Shown here: positions 7,724 to 16,655 of the stretch, piece by piece
Position numbering within the stretch: position 1 is the first letter of the stretch
How the letters are laid out: every line of letters begins with the position of its first letter
NCBI GenBank assembly: GCA_004322015.1
Contig: SCQT01000205.1
Span: 1 to 45,505 of the forward strand
Direction of reading: 5' to 3'
From: Chitinophagaceae bacterium
GTDB taxonomy: Bacteria > Bacteroidota > Bacteroidia > Chitinophagales > Chitinophagaceae
DNA: 45,505 bases
Made by a program: the position numbers and the translations under genes
Notes under the pieces: model-generated
The model's database searches: none
What the model was told of the DNA's origin: nothing
What the model saw: only the letters and a program-made list of their open reading frames with translations

Positions 7724-10123
7724 CTATTTCACTTCAAACTTCTGCTGCAATTCGATATCCTCCGATGAACTGCCAATCTCTGCGATATAGGTTCCCGGCT
7801 CTTCCCTGAATTTCATTTCCTTATCATAAATGCTCAGATCCCGCGGTGTAATAGTAAATGTGACGTTCTTTGTTTCTCCGGGGTTAAGCGTAATTCTTTC
7901 AAACCCTCGCAATTTTTTTACATAGGTGATGACATCACTCGTTTCCTGATGGGTATATAATTGGGGTACTGCATCGCCTTTCACATTGCCTGTATTGGTA
8001 ACTGAAAAAGATACGGTAATGTCTTTGCCTGCTTTAGGATCTGATGGGGTTATCTTCAGGTCTGAATATTTGAAAGTAGTGTAGCTGAGCCCGTAACCAA
8101 ACGGATATAAAAAACCTGTCACCCTGGCCCTGCCGCTGCCTTCATCACCGGGGTCATACGGGAAAGTAAGAATCTCCTGCCCGGCGGATTTGGGAACCGG
8201 CTGGGCTAATTTCCCACCGGGGTTGTATTTTCCAAATAACACATCAGCGATGGCAGTCCCGGTAGTTTCTCCCGGATACCAGGCCTCTACAATGGCCGGA
8301 ATATGCTGTGCCGCCCAGTTAATCGAGAGCGGTCTCCCGTTGATCAATACCAACACCACAGGCTTGCCTGTAGCAGCCACAGCCTGCAACAATTCCGTCT
8401 GATGACCGGGCAGATCCAGGCTCACACGGCTGTGGCTTTCCCCGACGGTCTTATTATTATCTCCTAAAACCATCACTACCACATCCGATTGTTTGGCAAT
8501 ATTGACGGCAGAATCAATAGAATTTTTTTCTTCATCCGTCAGGGGAAAATTTTCCACATCGCTTTCCGGGAAGTGTGGATCTACATGCTGAATACCTTCG
8601 GCATACAACACGCGGGCGCCAGGAAGCGCATTTTTAATACCCTGGTAAGTTGTTACCACATCAAAATCTGCCGGGCCATAACCGGAACGCATACTTTTGA
8701 TCTCATCAGCATTTGGCCCTATCACTGCAACAGTTTTTATGTCAGAAGGATTTAGAGGAAGCAGTTTATTTTCCTGCCCCGGCAGACTCTCATTCTTTAA
8801 CAGTACGATAGATTCCTCCGCAGCGCGAAGTGATAACTCCTGGCTTGTTTTATCATGAACTATGGAATTGGCTGCAGCAGGATCTTTCACATAAGGATGA
8901 TCAAATAATCCGAGCCTGAATTTTACACTTAATACTTCAGCTACTCTTTTATTGATCACACTCATGGGAATCTTTCCTTTCCTGACAGCATCTATCAAAG
9001 GATCAATATAATCAGTAGCTTTGGTAAAATCCGTACGCACATTCAGCCCCGCTTCCAGGCATTGACGTATGGCATCTTCATAATCGGGAGCTACATGATG
9101 CTTTTCCCAAACATATTCCACAGCGCGGCTGTCCGATACTACGTAACCGTTAAAGCCGTACGTCTTCCTTAACAGGGTATCCATAAACCATTTGCTGGCA
9201 ATCACGGGAACACCATCATAATCATTGTAAGAAGCCATTACACCCATCGGGTGCGCCGTCTCGAATACCTCACGGAAAGGCTCTAAATATATTTCTCTCA
9301 TTTCACGCGGCGCCACCATTGGATGGGTACGCACCCCTCCGTCCCGTCCACCGATGGGAATACTGTAAACGGCAAAATGCTTGAGGGTGGAGGCAATACC
9401 CTGCAATTGCATGCCTTCCACCATCGCATCGCCTAATTGTCCGTTTAAATAAGGCGAAGAACTGTAACAGGATTCTACTCTTCCCCAGCGTGCGTCAGTA
9501 GCCACATCCATTTCGGGCGCATATACATTGGTGAATCCCAACGCCCTGGCTTCTTTCCCTTCCACTACTCCGATGGCATGAATTAATGGCTTATCAAAAG
9601 TACATCCCTGCCCTATTTCCCGGGGAAAAGAAGTTGCCTTCGCCGCTTTTAATCCCGCAATACCCTCATTGGTAAAGTCCACCGGAATACCTAACCTGGT
9701 ATCTTCAATAAAAAATTTCTGGATCTCATTGATTTCTTCGGCATGCTTGGAGTAAGGCAACGCATATTCCATATCGTTACGCCATCCGGTCAATTGTTCG
9801 TCTATATTGGCAATACCGTTACTCCATATTTCATGTTTCCATTCGGGAGTAGGTAAAGGATCCTTTAAGACGGCATGATACCCGTAAAGCGTGGTGAGCT
9901 GGCAGGCTTTCTCTGTCAGATTCATCTGGCTGAGCAGGTTCTGTACCCGTTTGGCAACGGGTTCATTCGGATTTTCGTAAATATCCTCTTTACCGTTCTT
10001 GTTCAGGTCTGTCCAGCCTTTGTGATAAATATTCTCCTTCTTTTGTTGTCCCATTACCCAAAATCCCGGTAGCAGAAGACCTAAGGAAATTACAATACCT
10101 TTTACTTTTAATGAATGTACCAT
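7724..10123 (-). CDS. Glycoside hydrolase family 3, exported
   Basis: A GH3 exo-acting beta-glycosidase (beta-glucosidase or beta-xylosidase type). From the chosen ATG at 10123 the protein has 799 residues and starts with a signal peptide (GIVISLGLLLPGFWVMGQ). The ATG at 10183 would put 20 extra residues before that signal. The DLNKNGKEDIYENP segment is typical of Bacteroidota GH3 enzymes. The (alpha/beta)8 domain contains KHF and the nucleophile in GYVVSDSRAV (D331 from this start). The second alpha/beta domain includes VAVIGPNADE and GESHSRVSLDLPGHQ, and a fibronectin-III-like domain closes the protein (LRGFERITLNPGETKNVTF). Substrate specificity is not determinable by eye. No SusCD pair accompanies it in this window. 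Confidence 0.9.
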   Translation of the reverse strand: MVHSLKVKGIVISLGLLLPGFWVMGQQKKENIYHKGWTDLNKNGKEDIYENPNEPVAKRVQNLLSQMNLTEKACQLTTLYGYHAVLKDPLPTPEWKHEIWSNGIANIDEQLTGWRNDMEYALPYSKHAEEINEIQKFFIEDTRLGIPVDFTNEGIAGLKAAKATSFPREIGQGCTFDKPLIHAIGVVEGKEARALGFTNVYAPEMDVATDARWGRVESCYSSSPYLNGQLGDAMVEGMQLQGIASTLKHFAVYSIPIGGRDGGVRTHPMVAPREMREIYLEPFREVFETAHPMGVMASYNDYDGVPVIASKWFMDTLLRKTYGFNGYVVSDSRAVEYVWEKHHVAPDYEDAIRQCLEAGLNVRTDFTKATDYIDPLIDAVRKGKIPMSVINKRVAEVLSVKFRLGLFDHPYVKDPAAANSIVHDKTSQELSLRAAEESIVLLKNESLPGQENKLLPLNPSDIKTVAVIGPNADEIKSMRSGYGPADFDVVTTYQGIKNALPGARVLYAEGIQHVDPHFPESDVENFPLTDEEKNSIDSAVNIAKQSDVVVMVLGDNNKTVGESHSRVSLDLPGHQTELLQAVAATGKPVVLVLINGRPLSINWAAQHIPAIVEAWYPGETTGTAIADVLFGKYNPGGKLAQPVPKSAGQEILTFPYDPGDEGSGRARVTGFLYPFGYGLSYTTFKYSDLKITPSDPKAGKDITVSFSVTNTGNVKGDAVPQLYTHQETSDVITYVKKLRGFERITLNPGETKNVTFTITPRDLSIYDKEMKFREEPGTYIAEIGSSSEDIELQQKFEVK

Positions 10124-10226
10124 CGGATAAATGATTTTGCGCACAAGGTATAATAAAACCATTGAATTTGCAAACGATTGCAAATTATTACCAAACAGGT
10201 AATGATAACATGCCTTTCACGATATA

Positions 10227-11879
10227 TCATTTATATAAAATCTCATAATATTCTTCAGCCATCCGGTTACTGTCAAATCTCAACTGCACTTCGCGCATAC
10301 CATTCTTAATGATTTGCCGCCAGGTATCATAATGTTGGTAATACATAGGCAGGATCTCATTTTCGAGTACGCTGAAAAAGTTATCCAGGTCCTGCTGGTC
10401 CTGTCCTTCTATGGATAAATGAATATAATCCGGCGTGGGTATAATGAATCCGTTATTGCCATAATCCACAAATTCCCTTATCCATCCGTCATTGGTGCTC
10501 AGATTGACTGCGCCGTTCATGGCCGCCGTCATACCACTGGTACCGCTGGCTTCTCTGGGCACACGAGGCGTATTCAGCCAGACATCAGCCGCCTGTTTTA
10601 AACGTTTGCTCAAAGTCAGTTCATAGCCTGTAAGCACTGCCATGTTTTTATATCCTTTACTCAGATGCACTAAAGAATTAAAACGGGCAATAGCCTGGTA
10701 ATCCGTCGGATAAGGTTTGCCTGCCCAGATCATCTGAACGGGATACCGTGTATTACGCAGGAATGCATCAAATCTTTCATGATCACGCGTAAGCAGATCC
10801 GCTCGTTTGTAAGCCGCAAACCTGCGCGCCCAAACGATCGTCAGCACATCCGGATCCATCACTTTCCCTGTCTGATCCGCTACAATTTCCATGGTGCGCC
10901 TTTTCAAATATTTTTTGCGGTCATCTAACCACTGATCATCCCGGTCCAACATTGCCCGGTACAAGGGTTTATCAGCCCAATATCGCCAATTCTGTGCATT
11001 GGTGATCGCTTTTATCTCACAAATATGTTCATACTTTCCCCATATCTGTCTGCTAACCTCTCCATGCAGTTGGCTGACGCCATTAGCTAAATGAGACAAG
11101 TGAAGCGCTGCTAAAGAATGATTGAATTTATCTTCCGTATTACCACTGATCTCCCGGATCGTCTCTACAGGGATTCCGTAAAAATAACTCATCTCCTGAC
11201 ATAAGCCCATGTCATGCTTTTCATTACCTGCCTCTTCGGGAGTGTGCGTGGTAAATACCATCCTTTTCTTTACCTCTTCAGTATTACCGTATTTTTTGTA
11301 CAGATAAAAAGCGGCGCTGACAGCATGCGCTTCATTCAGGTGATAAAGATCCGGCTGGAAATTTAATTGATCCACCAGGGTAGCACCCCCAATCCCAAGC
11401 AGCATAAACTGAGCGAGTTTAGTGGCAACGTTGTCATCATATAACCTGTGGCAGATAGTACGTGAAAGATAATCATTTTCAGGAAGATCAGTTGACAACA
11501 AAAATAAAGGGGCTGTTTTAAAAGTCTCGGGGTTCAAATAATAAGTCCTTACCCATACCGGATTATCATGAATAGTGATTTGAAAAAGAAGGCCGGTATC
11601 TTCCAGGAAATAGCAATTTTTTTCTATCCATGACACACGTAGCGACTGGTCATTATTTCGTTCCTGGTCATAGTACCCTTCCTTCCATAAGATGCCGATA
11701 CCAATAAGATTTTGCTTTAATTCATAAGCGCTGCGTAAATGGGATCCGGATAAAAAGCCAAGACCTCCGCTGTAAATTTTTAAAGGTTGATGAATAGCAT
11801 ATTCCATAGAAAAATAAGCTATCTTTTTTTTAAAACGCTCGTCCGCTTTATAAGGTAATTGAAAATTTGTAAAATCCAT
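10227..11879 (-). CDS. Alpha-glucan phosphorylase relative (GT35), PLP Lys absent
   Basis: A 550-residue protein of the glycogen/starch phosphorylase superfamily, similar to the short alpha-glucan phosphorylase group. Recognisable blocks include IAYFSMEYAIHQPLKIYSGG, LYHLNEAHAVSAA, VFTTHTPEEAGNEKHD, TIVWARRFAAYKRADLL (corresponding to the KR-EYKR block of classical enzymes) and EASGTSGM. In classical phosphorylases EASGTxNMK supplies the lysine that binds pyridoxal phosphate. Here the aligned residue is T451 (GMTAAMNG), and the codon in the DNA is a clear ACG. I recall this GMT variant from other Bacteroidota proteins, so it is probably a subfamily trait rather than an error, and phosphorolytic activity is uncertain. 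It lies about 100 bp upstream of the GH3 gene on the same strand. AATGGAG shortly before the start may be a ribosome site. Confidence 0.85.
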   Translation of the reverse strand: MDFTNFQLPYKADERFKKKIAYFSMEYAIHQPLKIYSGGLGFLSGSHLRSAYELKQNLIGIGILWKEGYYDQERNNDQSLRVSWIEKNCYFLEDTGLLFQITIHDNPVWVRTYYLNPETFKTAPLFLLSTDLPENDYLSRTICHRLYDDNVATKLAQFMLLGIGGATLVDQLNFQPDLYHLNEAHAVSAAFYLYKKYGNTEEVKKRMVFTTHTPEEAGNEKHDMGLCQEMSYFYGIPVETIREISGNTEDKFNHSLAALHLSHLANGVSQLHGEVSRQIWGKYEHICEIKAITNAQNWRYWADKPLYRAMLDRDDQWLDDRKKYLKRRTMEIVADQTGKVMDPDVLTIVWARRFAAYKRADLLTRDHERFDAFLRNTRYPVQMIWAGKPYPTDYQAIARFNSLVHLSKGYKNMAVLTGYELTLSKRLKQAADVWLNTPRVPREASGTSGMTAAMNGAVNLSTNDGWIREFVDYGNNGFIIPTPDYIHLSIEGQDQQDLDNFFSVLENEILPMYYQHYDTWRQIIKNGMREVQLRFDSNRMAEEYYEILYK

Positions 11880-12054
11880 GCGTATTTCTCCATTATTTAA
11901 GACTGCAATATAACGGTAAAATCTTTATCCGTTTCAAGGCTGATGTCTTTCCCGTTTCCCGGGCTGTATTTTAAATTCGGAGGTAGGGACGGCAATTTCA
12001 GAGGCCGGTACCTCCACAACTTTACTCTGTCGGAATATTGACGGTCATTTTACG

Positions 12055-12062
12055 TAATTTTG
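12055..12062 (+). promoter_or_regulatory. TAnnTTTG -7 element before mnmA
   Basis: TAATTTTG matches the Bacteroidota -7 consensus TAnnTTTG. The distance implies a transcription start only about 10 bases before the mnmA ATG at 12078. No convincing -33 TTTG box is seen at the usual spacing. Confidence 0.4.
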
Positions 12063-12077
12063 CAAAAATTTTTTATC

Positions 12078-13223
12078 ATGAGTAAGAAGGGAAAAGTGCT
12101 GGTAGCTATGAGCGGCGGTATTGACAGTACCGTTACTGCACTGATGCTGAACGACGAAGGTTATGAAGTGATTGGAATTACCATGAAAACCTGGGATTAT
12201 TCAACATCGGGGAGCAGAAAGAAAGAAACAGGCTGCTGTAATCTGGATTCGTTCAATGATGCACGTGCCGCAGCCGTGGAGCATGGGTTTCCACACTTTG
12301 TATTGGATTTACGGGACGAGTTCGGCAACTTTGTGATTGACAATTTTGTGGATGAATATCTGGCTGGGCGTACTCCCAATCCTTGCGTGCTGTGTAATAC
12401 TCACATTAAATGGGAAGCTTTACTGAAACGCGCGGACGGATTAGGATGCGATTATATCGCAACAGGACATTATGCTAATATCCGCAAAGAAAACGGACGT
12501 TATATTGTTTCCAAAGGAATGGATGAGACTAAAGATCAAAGCTATGTATTGTGGGGGGTACGACAGGAATGTTTGTCGAGAACTATTCTACCTTTGGCAA
12601 AATACCGGAAAACGGAAATACGCCAGATGGCCCTGGATTACGGTTATCCTGAGCTGGCAAAGAAAAGTGAAAGCTATGAGATCTGTTTTGTGCCGGATAA
12701 TGATTATCGCGGATTCCTGAAACATAAAGTAGCCGGATTAGAAGAAAAAGTGGCCGGTGGTAATTTTGTCTGGGTGAACGGAACGGTAGTAGGTAAACAT
12801 AACGGATATCCCTTTTATACGGTCGGTCAGCGGAAAGGATTGGGAATTGCTTTAGGCAAGCCCGTTTTTGTCATTGAAATTATTCCGGAGACCAATACTG
12901 TTGTGCTGGGAGATGAAAAAGACCTGGATAAAAAACAAATGTGGGTCGGGAAATTAAATCTGCAAAAATATGAGCAGATCCCCGAAGAAATGGAGGCCGT
13001 TACCAAGATCAGGTATAAGGATAAAGGAACGCTGAGCCATCTTTCACACGACGGAGATGAGCTTCGGGTAGATTTTTACGAAGCTGCTAAAGGAGTGGCC
13101 CCGGGGCAGTCGGCAGTTTTTTATGAAGGAGATGATGTGATCGGGGGAGGAATTATTCAAAGAACGCCTGGCTTGCATGACCATGTAACGCAATTCGCAA
13201 TGATGAATAATCAAAAGGTTTAA
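12078..13223 (+). CDS. mnmA: tRNA-specific 2-thiouridylase MnmA
   Basis: Adds sulfur to U34 of tRNA-Lys, -Glu and -Gln using ATP and a persulfide relay. The PP-loop AMSGGIDSTVTALML starts at residue 10. The two catalytic cysteines are in NPCVLCN and SYEICFV, and GHYAN and GQRKGLGIA are further family blocks. From ATG 12078 the length is 381 residues, normal for MnmA; the reading from TTG 12060 adds six residues and would overlap the predicted promoter. Its TAA overlaps the ATG of the next gene (TAATG at 13221-13225), so mnmA, the DUF4254 gene and the GT9 gene form one operon. Confidence 0.96.
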   Translation: MSKKGKVLVAMSGGIDSTVTALMLNDEGYEVIGITMKTWDYSTSGSRKKETGCCNLDSFNDARAAAVEHGFPHFVLDLRDEFGNFVIDNFVDEYLAGRTPNPCVLCNTHIKWEALLKRADGLGCDYIATGHYANIRKENGRYIVSKGMDETKDQSYVLWGVRQECLSRTILPLAKYRKTEIRQMALDYGYPELAKKSESYEICFVPDNDYRGFLKHKVAGLEEKVAGGNFVWVNGTVVGKHNGYPFYTVGQRKGLGIALGKPVFVIEIIPETNTVVLGDEKDLDKKQMWVGKLNLQKYEQIPEEMEAVTKIRYKDKGTLSHLSHDGDELRVDFYEAAKGVAPGQSAVFYEGDDVIGGGIIQRTPGLHDHVTQFAMMNNQKV

Positions 13224-13879
13224 TGCTGAATCCTCCCGTAAAAGTTCCAATCATGAATGACAGTTCACATTTTTATGTCATCTATACCGGGTGTATTACT
13301 GATTATCATCAAATCCATCCTGTATGGGAACGTATTGACCATCCGCTTAAGAATCCATACCATGAAGGCACATTGGAATATTTGCTCTATCATAAAAATC
13401 ATATTGATAATATACAATGGGATTTAGAAGACCTGATCCGGGATCCTGAAATTGTCCCCGAACAAGCCTTGCAACTAAAACAACGTATTGATAAGAGCAA
13501 TCAGCACAGAACAGATATAGTGGAGAAAATGGACGATGTCTTTCTCAAAAAATATCATCAGATCATACCTGGAAAAAATGCCCGTATCAACACCGAAAGC
13601 ATCGCCTGGGCATTAGACCGCTTGTCCATCCTTGCTTTAAAGATATACCACATGCGCCTGCAGACTGAAAGAAAAGGGGTAAGCGAAGCACATCGTAACA
13701 AATGTACCGGTAAGCTGGAAATATTAGAGACCCAAAAAAAGGATTTGATACAAGCAATTGATGAATTAATGGAAGACATAGCTGCCGGTAAAAGGATCAT
13801 GAAAGTATATCGCCAGATGAAAATGTATAACGATCCTGCACTGAATCCTGTGCTGTACGCTTCAAAGAATAAAACATGA
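13223..13879 (+). CDS. DUF4254 domain protein
   Basis: A 218-residue soluble protein that I recognise as a DUF4254 family member from blocks such as YLLYHKNHIDNIQWDLEDLI, RIDKSNQHRTD, ARINTESIAWALDRLSILAL and AIDELMEDIAAGKRIMKVYR. It is predicted to be almost entirely alpha-helical. Its function is unknown. In Bacteroidota it typically sits beside a family 9 glycosyltransferase, as here, which suggests a role in surface glycan assembly (inference). It is translationally coupled on both sides: its ATG overlaps the mnmA stop, and its stop overlaps the GT9 ATG (13876-13879). An internal ATG at 13253 is an alternative start. Confidence 0.88.
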   Translation: MLNPPVKVPIMNDSSHFYVIYTGCITDYHQIHPVWERIDHPLKNPYHEGTLEYLLYHKNHIDNIQWDLEDLIRDPEIVPEQALQLKQRIDKSNQHRTDIVEKMDDVFLKKYHQIIPGKNARINTESIAWALDRLSILALKIYHMRLQTERKGVSEAHRNKCTGKLEILETQKKDLIQAIDELMEDIAAGKRIMKVYRQMKMYNDPALNPVLYASKNKT

Positions 13880-14931
13880 ACCTGCTGGTCATTCGTTTGT
13901 CTGCGATGGGCGATGTGGCTTTAACGCTGCCGGTGATCCGTACTGTTTTGGAAATATATCCTGACCTCCATATTACGCTGGTCACACGTCAACAATTCAC
14001 TCCCTTTTTTGAAAATGTCGAAAGACTCGAAGTAGTTGTAGCGGAAGTCAGAGGAAAACATAAAGGCCTCCCCGGACTTTTCAGGCTGTTCCTCGAATTA
14101 AAAAGACACCGGAAAATTCATACTGTGGTTGATTTGCATAGTGTATTAAGGAGCCGCATTTTATCCTTCTATTTCAGGATGACAGGTATCCGGGTTTTCA
14201 GCATAGATAAGGGGCGTAAAGAGAAAAGGCAACTGACAGCCAGGAAGAATAAAGTATTCAAACAATTAAAACATACTACCCGGCGATATGCGGATGTATT
14301 TGAAAAGGCAGGATATCCGGTAAAATTATTGCTGAATAAAAACTGGTTCAACGGCACGGAAGTACCCGGCCGGTTTTTGCAACAAAATAATCTGCTTCCC
14401 AGGAATACGAAATGGATCGGCATAGCTCCTTTCAGCAAGCATCCTGAAAAAATGTGGTCATTGCAGAAAATGGAGCAGGTAATCGAACACTTCAGTAAAA
14501 AGGGATTGAAAATATTTTTATTTGGAGGGGGGGCCGATGAGATCAACCAATTAAACAGTTTTAAAAGGTTTTCCAATACTGTTATCGTAGCGGGAGTATT
14601 GACTTTACAGCAGGAACTTGGTTTGATCAGCCTGTTGAACGTCATGATCAGTATGGACAGCGCCAATATGCACCTGGCATGGCTGAGCGGCATCCCTGTG
14701 GTGTCAATCTGGGGCGCTACCCATCCCTATGCAGGCTTTGGTCCCCTGAATGGAAATGAAAAATATATTGTCCAGATACCTCATGAAAAATTAAGCTGCC
14801 GCCCCTGCTCCGTGTATGGCAACAAATCCTGCTGGCGTGGCGATCATGCCTGTATGGAGTGGATTCAAACAAAGGAAGTAATCCTTATGATAGAAAACAT
14901 TTTGAATCAAACATCAAAAAATTTACAATGA
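13876..14931 (+). CDS. Glycosyltransferase family 9 (heptosyltransferase-like)
   Basis: A 351-residue cytoplasmic GT9 protein of the ADP-heptose:LPS heptosyltransferase type. The N-terminal RLSAMGDVALTLPVI is the acceptor-domain signature. The C-terminal SMDSANMHLAWLSGIPVVSI followed by WGATHP is the nucleotide-sugar binding block. A cysteine-rich CRPCSVYGNKSCWRGDHAC segment near the end is also usual for GT9 proteins. It probably transfers heptose or a related sugar to lipid A-core oligosaccharide. It is the last gene of the mnmA operon, and its 3' end overlaps the convergent uxaA gene by 9 bp (14923-14931), so neither gene has space for its own terminator between them. Confidence 0.9.
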   Translation: MNLLVIRLSAMGDVALTLPVIRTVLEIYPDLHITLVTRQQFTPFFENVERLEVVVAEVRGKHKGLPGLFRLFLELKRHRKIHTVVDLHSVLRSRILSFYFRMTGIRVFSIDKGRKEKRQLTARKNKVFKQLKHTTRRYADVFEKAGYPVKLLLNKNWFNGTEVPGRFLQQNNLLPRNTKWIGIAPFSKHPEKMWSLQKMEQVIEHFSKKGLKIFLFGGGADEINQLNSFKRFSNTVIVAGVLTLQQELGLISLLNVMISMDSANMHLAWLSGIPVVSIWGATHPYAGFGPLNGNEKYIVQIPHEKLSCRPCSVYGNKSCWRGDHACMEWIQTKEVILMIENILNQTSKNLQ

Positions 14932-16572
14932 AATCCCTTTTTTCCAGGGAATAAAATCATCCTGTCCTAATTGTGTCGCTTTGGTATCAAACTCGCCGTT
15001 AGCAAGATGGATCACATATTCCAGTATCTCCTCTCCCACTTCTTCCACAGTCTTATTTCCGGTGATGATAGTGCCGGCGTTAATATCTATAATATCCGGC
15101 ATGCGGCGTGCCAGTTCGGAATTGGTGGCAATTTTGACCACTGTTGAAACCGGGTTTCCGGTTGGTGTTCCTAATCCCGTAGTGAACAATTGCACAGTAC
15201 AGCCTGCGCCCGCCATTCCGGTAGTAGCTTCGACATCATTACCCGGTGTGCAAAGTAAATTCAACCCCGGTTGAGTGGCATATTCCGGATATCCTAAAGC
15301 GCCCACTACCGGAGAAGTTCCTCCCTTTCGCGCAGCGCCTGCAGATTTCATGGCATCCGTGATCAATCCGTCACGAACATTCCCAGGGGAAGGATTCATG
15401 GAAAAATCCGCACCCACCGCATCAGCTCGTTTTGCATATTCACGCATCAGTTTGCCAAATCTGTCTGCCACTTCATCACTTACACTGCGATCAATCAGCT
15501 CCTGCTCCACCCCGCATAATTCAGGAAACTCCGCCAGCACTATTTTGCCTCCTAATGCCACCAGCAGATCGGCAAAATGCCCCACCGCAGGATTCGCAGA
15601 TATGCCGCTGAAGCCATCCGAGCCGCCGCACTTTACACCTACCATTAATTTGCTTAACGGTGCAGGCCTGCGCTTTAATTGATTAACCTCCATCATTCCC
15701 AGGAATGTTTTACGCATTGCCTGTGTAAGCATTTTGTATTCACTATGCCATTTCTGTTGTTCAAAGACCAGGAACGGCTTATCAAAATCGGGATTTCTCT
15801 TTTTTATCTCTTCCTGTAATATGGAAACCTGTGCATGCTGGCAACCTAAGCTCAAGATCGTAATACCGACGACATTGGGATTATTGCAGTAACCCGCCAA
15901 TAACGCACACAAGTTATCGGAATCTTCCCTCGAGCATCCGCATCCGCCTTCATGTAATAAAAACTTGATCCCGTCTATATTTTCAAATATGCGACGCTGA
16001 GGTTCCACAGCCGTTTTCTCCGGTGTTTCCAAAGAGCGGATCAGGTATTCATTATCACCGCTTTTATAGGCTTCCACCAACTCCTTCACCGCATTCCGGT
16101 AAACTTCAGGTTGAGCATAGCCTAACTCTTTCAGCATAGCCTCTTTCATCACATTGACATTCCTGTTTTCACAAAAGACCATGGGAATCACCAGCCAGAA
16201 ATTACGGGTCCCCACCTGACCGTCACTGCGATGATAACCCATAAAAGTTGTATTTTTCCATTTGCTGACATCAGGAGCCTGCCAGTGAAATTCTTTCGTC
16301 CGTCCGTCAAAAGATCCCGATGCATGCTTCACATTTTCAGTGGAAATTGAACCGCCTTTGGGAATAGCTTTGGCGGCCTTACCCACCAATACCCCATACA
16401 TGATAATTTTATCGCCACTCTCAAAAGGTTTAATGGCGAATTTATGCTTTTGACGAATATTGTCAGTTAATGGGAACTGCTCTCCTTTATAGCTGATCTC
16501 TTCTCCTTTGCTCAAATCGGTAAGCGCCACCAGGATATTATCATCCGAATGGATCTGCAGGTATTTCTTCAT
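14923..16572 (-). CDS. uxaA: Altronate dehydratase
   Basis: Dehydrates D-altronate to 2-dehydro-3-deoxy-D-gluconate in the galacturonate (pectin sugar) pathway. At 549 residues it has both parts of full-length UxaA: an N-terminal SAF domain (about 1-90, VALTDLSKGEEISYKG) and the large UxaA/GarD domain starting near FMGYHRSDGQVGTRNFWLVI. Cys-rich motifs EGGCGCSREDSDN and SLGCQHAQV, then GVKCGGSDGFSGI, are consistent with the iron-dependent active site. No other galacturonate gene (uxaC, uxaB, kdgK, kdgA) is adjacent. The downstream end overlaps the convergent GT9 gene. GAACTTTG in the upstream gap is one mismatch from a -7 box. Confidence 0.94.
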   Translation of the reverse strand: MKKYLQIHSDDNILVALTDLSKGEEISYKGEQFPLTDNIRQKHKFAIKPFESGDKIIMYGVLVGKAAKAIPKGGSISTENVKHASGSFDGRTKEFHWQAPDVSKWKNTTFMGYHRSDGQVGTRNFWLVIPMVFCENRNVNVMKEAMLKELGYAQPEVYRNAVKELVEAYKSGDNEYLIRSLETPEKTAVEPQRRIFENIDGIKFLLHEGGCGCSREDSDNLCALLAGYCNNPNVVGITILSLGCQHAQVSILQEEIKKRNPDFDKPFLVFEQQKWHSEYKMLTQAMRKTFLGMMEVNQLKRRPAPLSKLMVGVKCGGSDGFSGISANPAVGHFADLLVALGGKIVLAEFPELCGVEQELIDRSVSDEVADRFGKLMREYAKRADAVGADFSMNPSPGNVRDGLITDAMKSAGAARKGGTSPVVGALGYPEYATQPGLNLLCTPGNDVEATTGMAGAGCTVQLFTTGLGTPTGNPVSTVVKIATNSELARRMPDIIDINAGTIITGNKTVEEVGEEILEYVIHLANGEFDTKATQLGQDDFIPWKKGISL

Positions 16573-16655
16573 TATTAATATGATTTTTATAAATTGCGGG
16601 CAAAGTTCGCAATATTTCAGAGTAAATTATAATAGGATTTTAACCCATTATTATC

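Noticed and set aside
14169-14693. Long antisense ORF inside the GT9 gene
   Set aside because: It is the shadow of a well-recognised gene, with no domain pattern of its own.
15275-15682. 135-residue plus-strand ORF inside uxaA
   Set aside because: It lies wholly opposite a conserved enzyme and reads as low-complexity Ser/Pro/Ala sequence, a typical antisense shadow.
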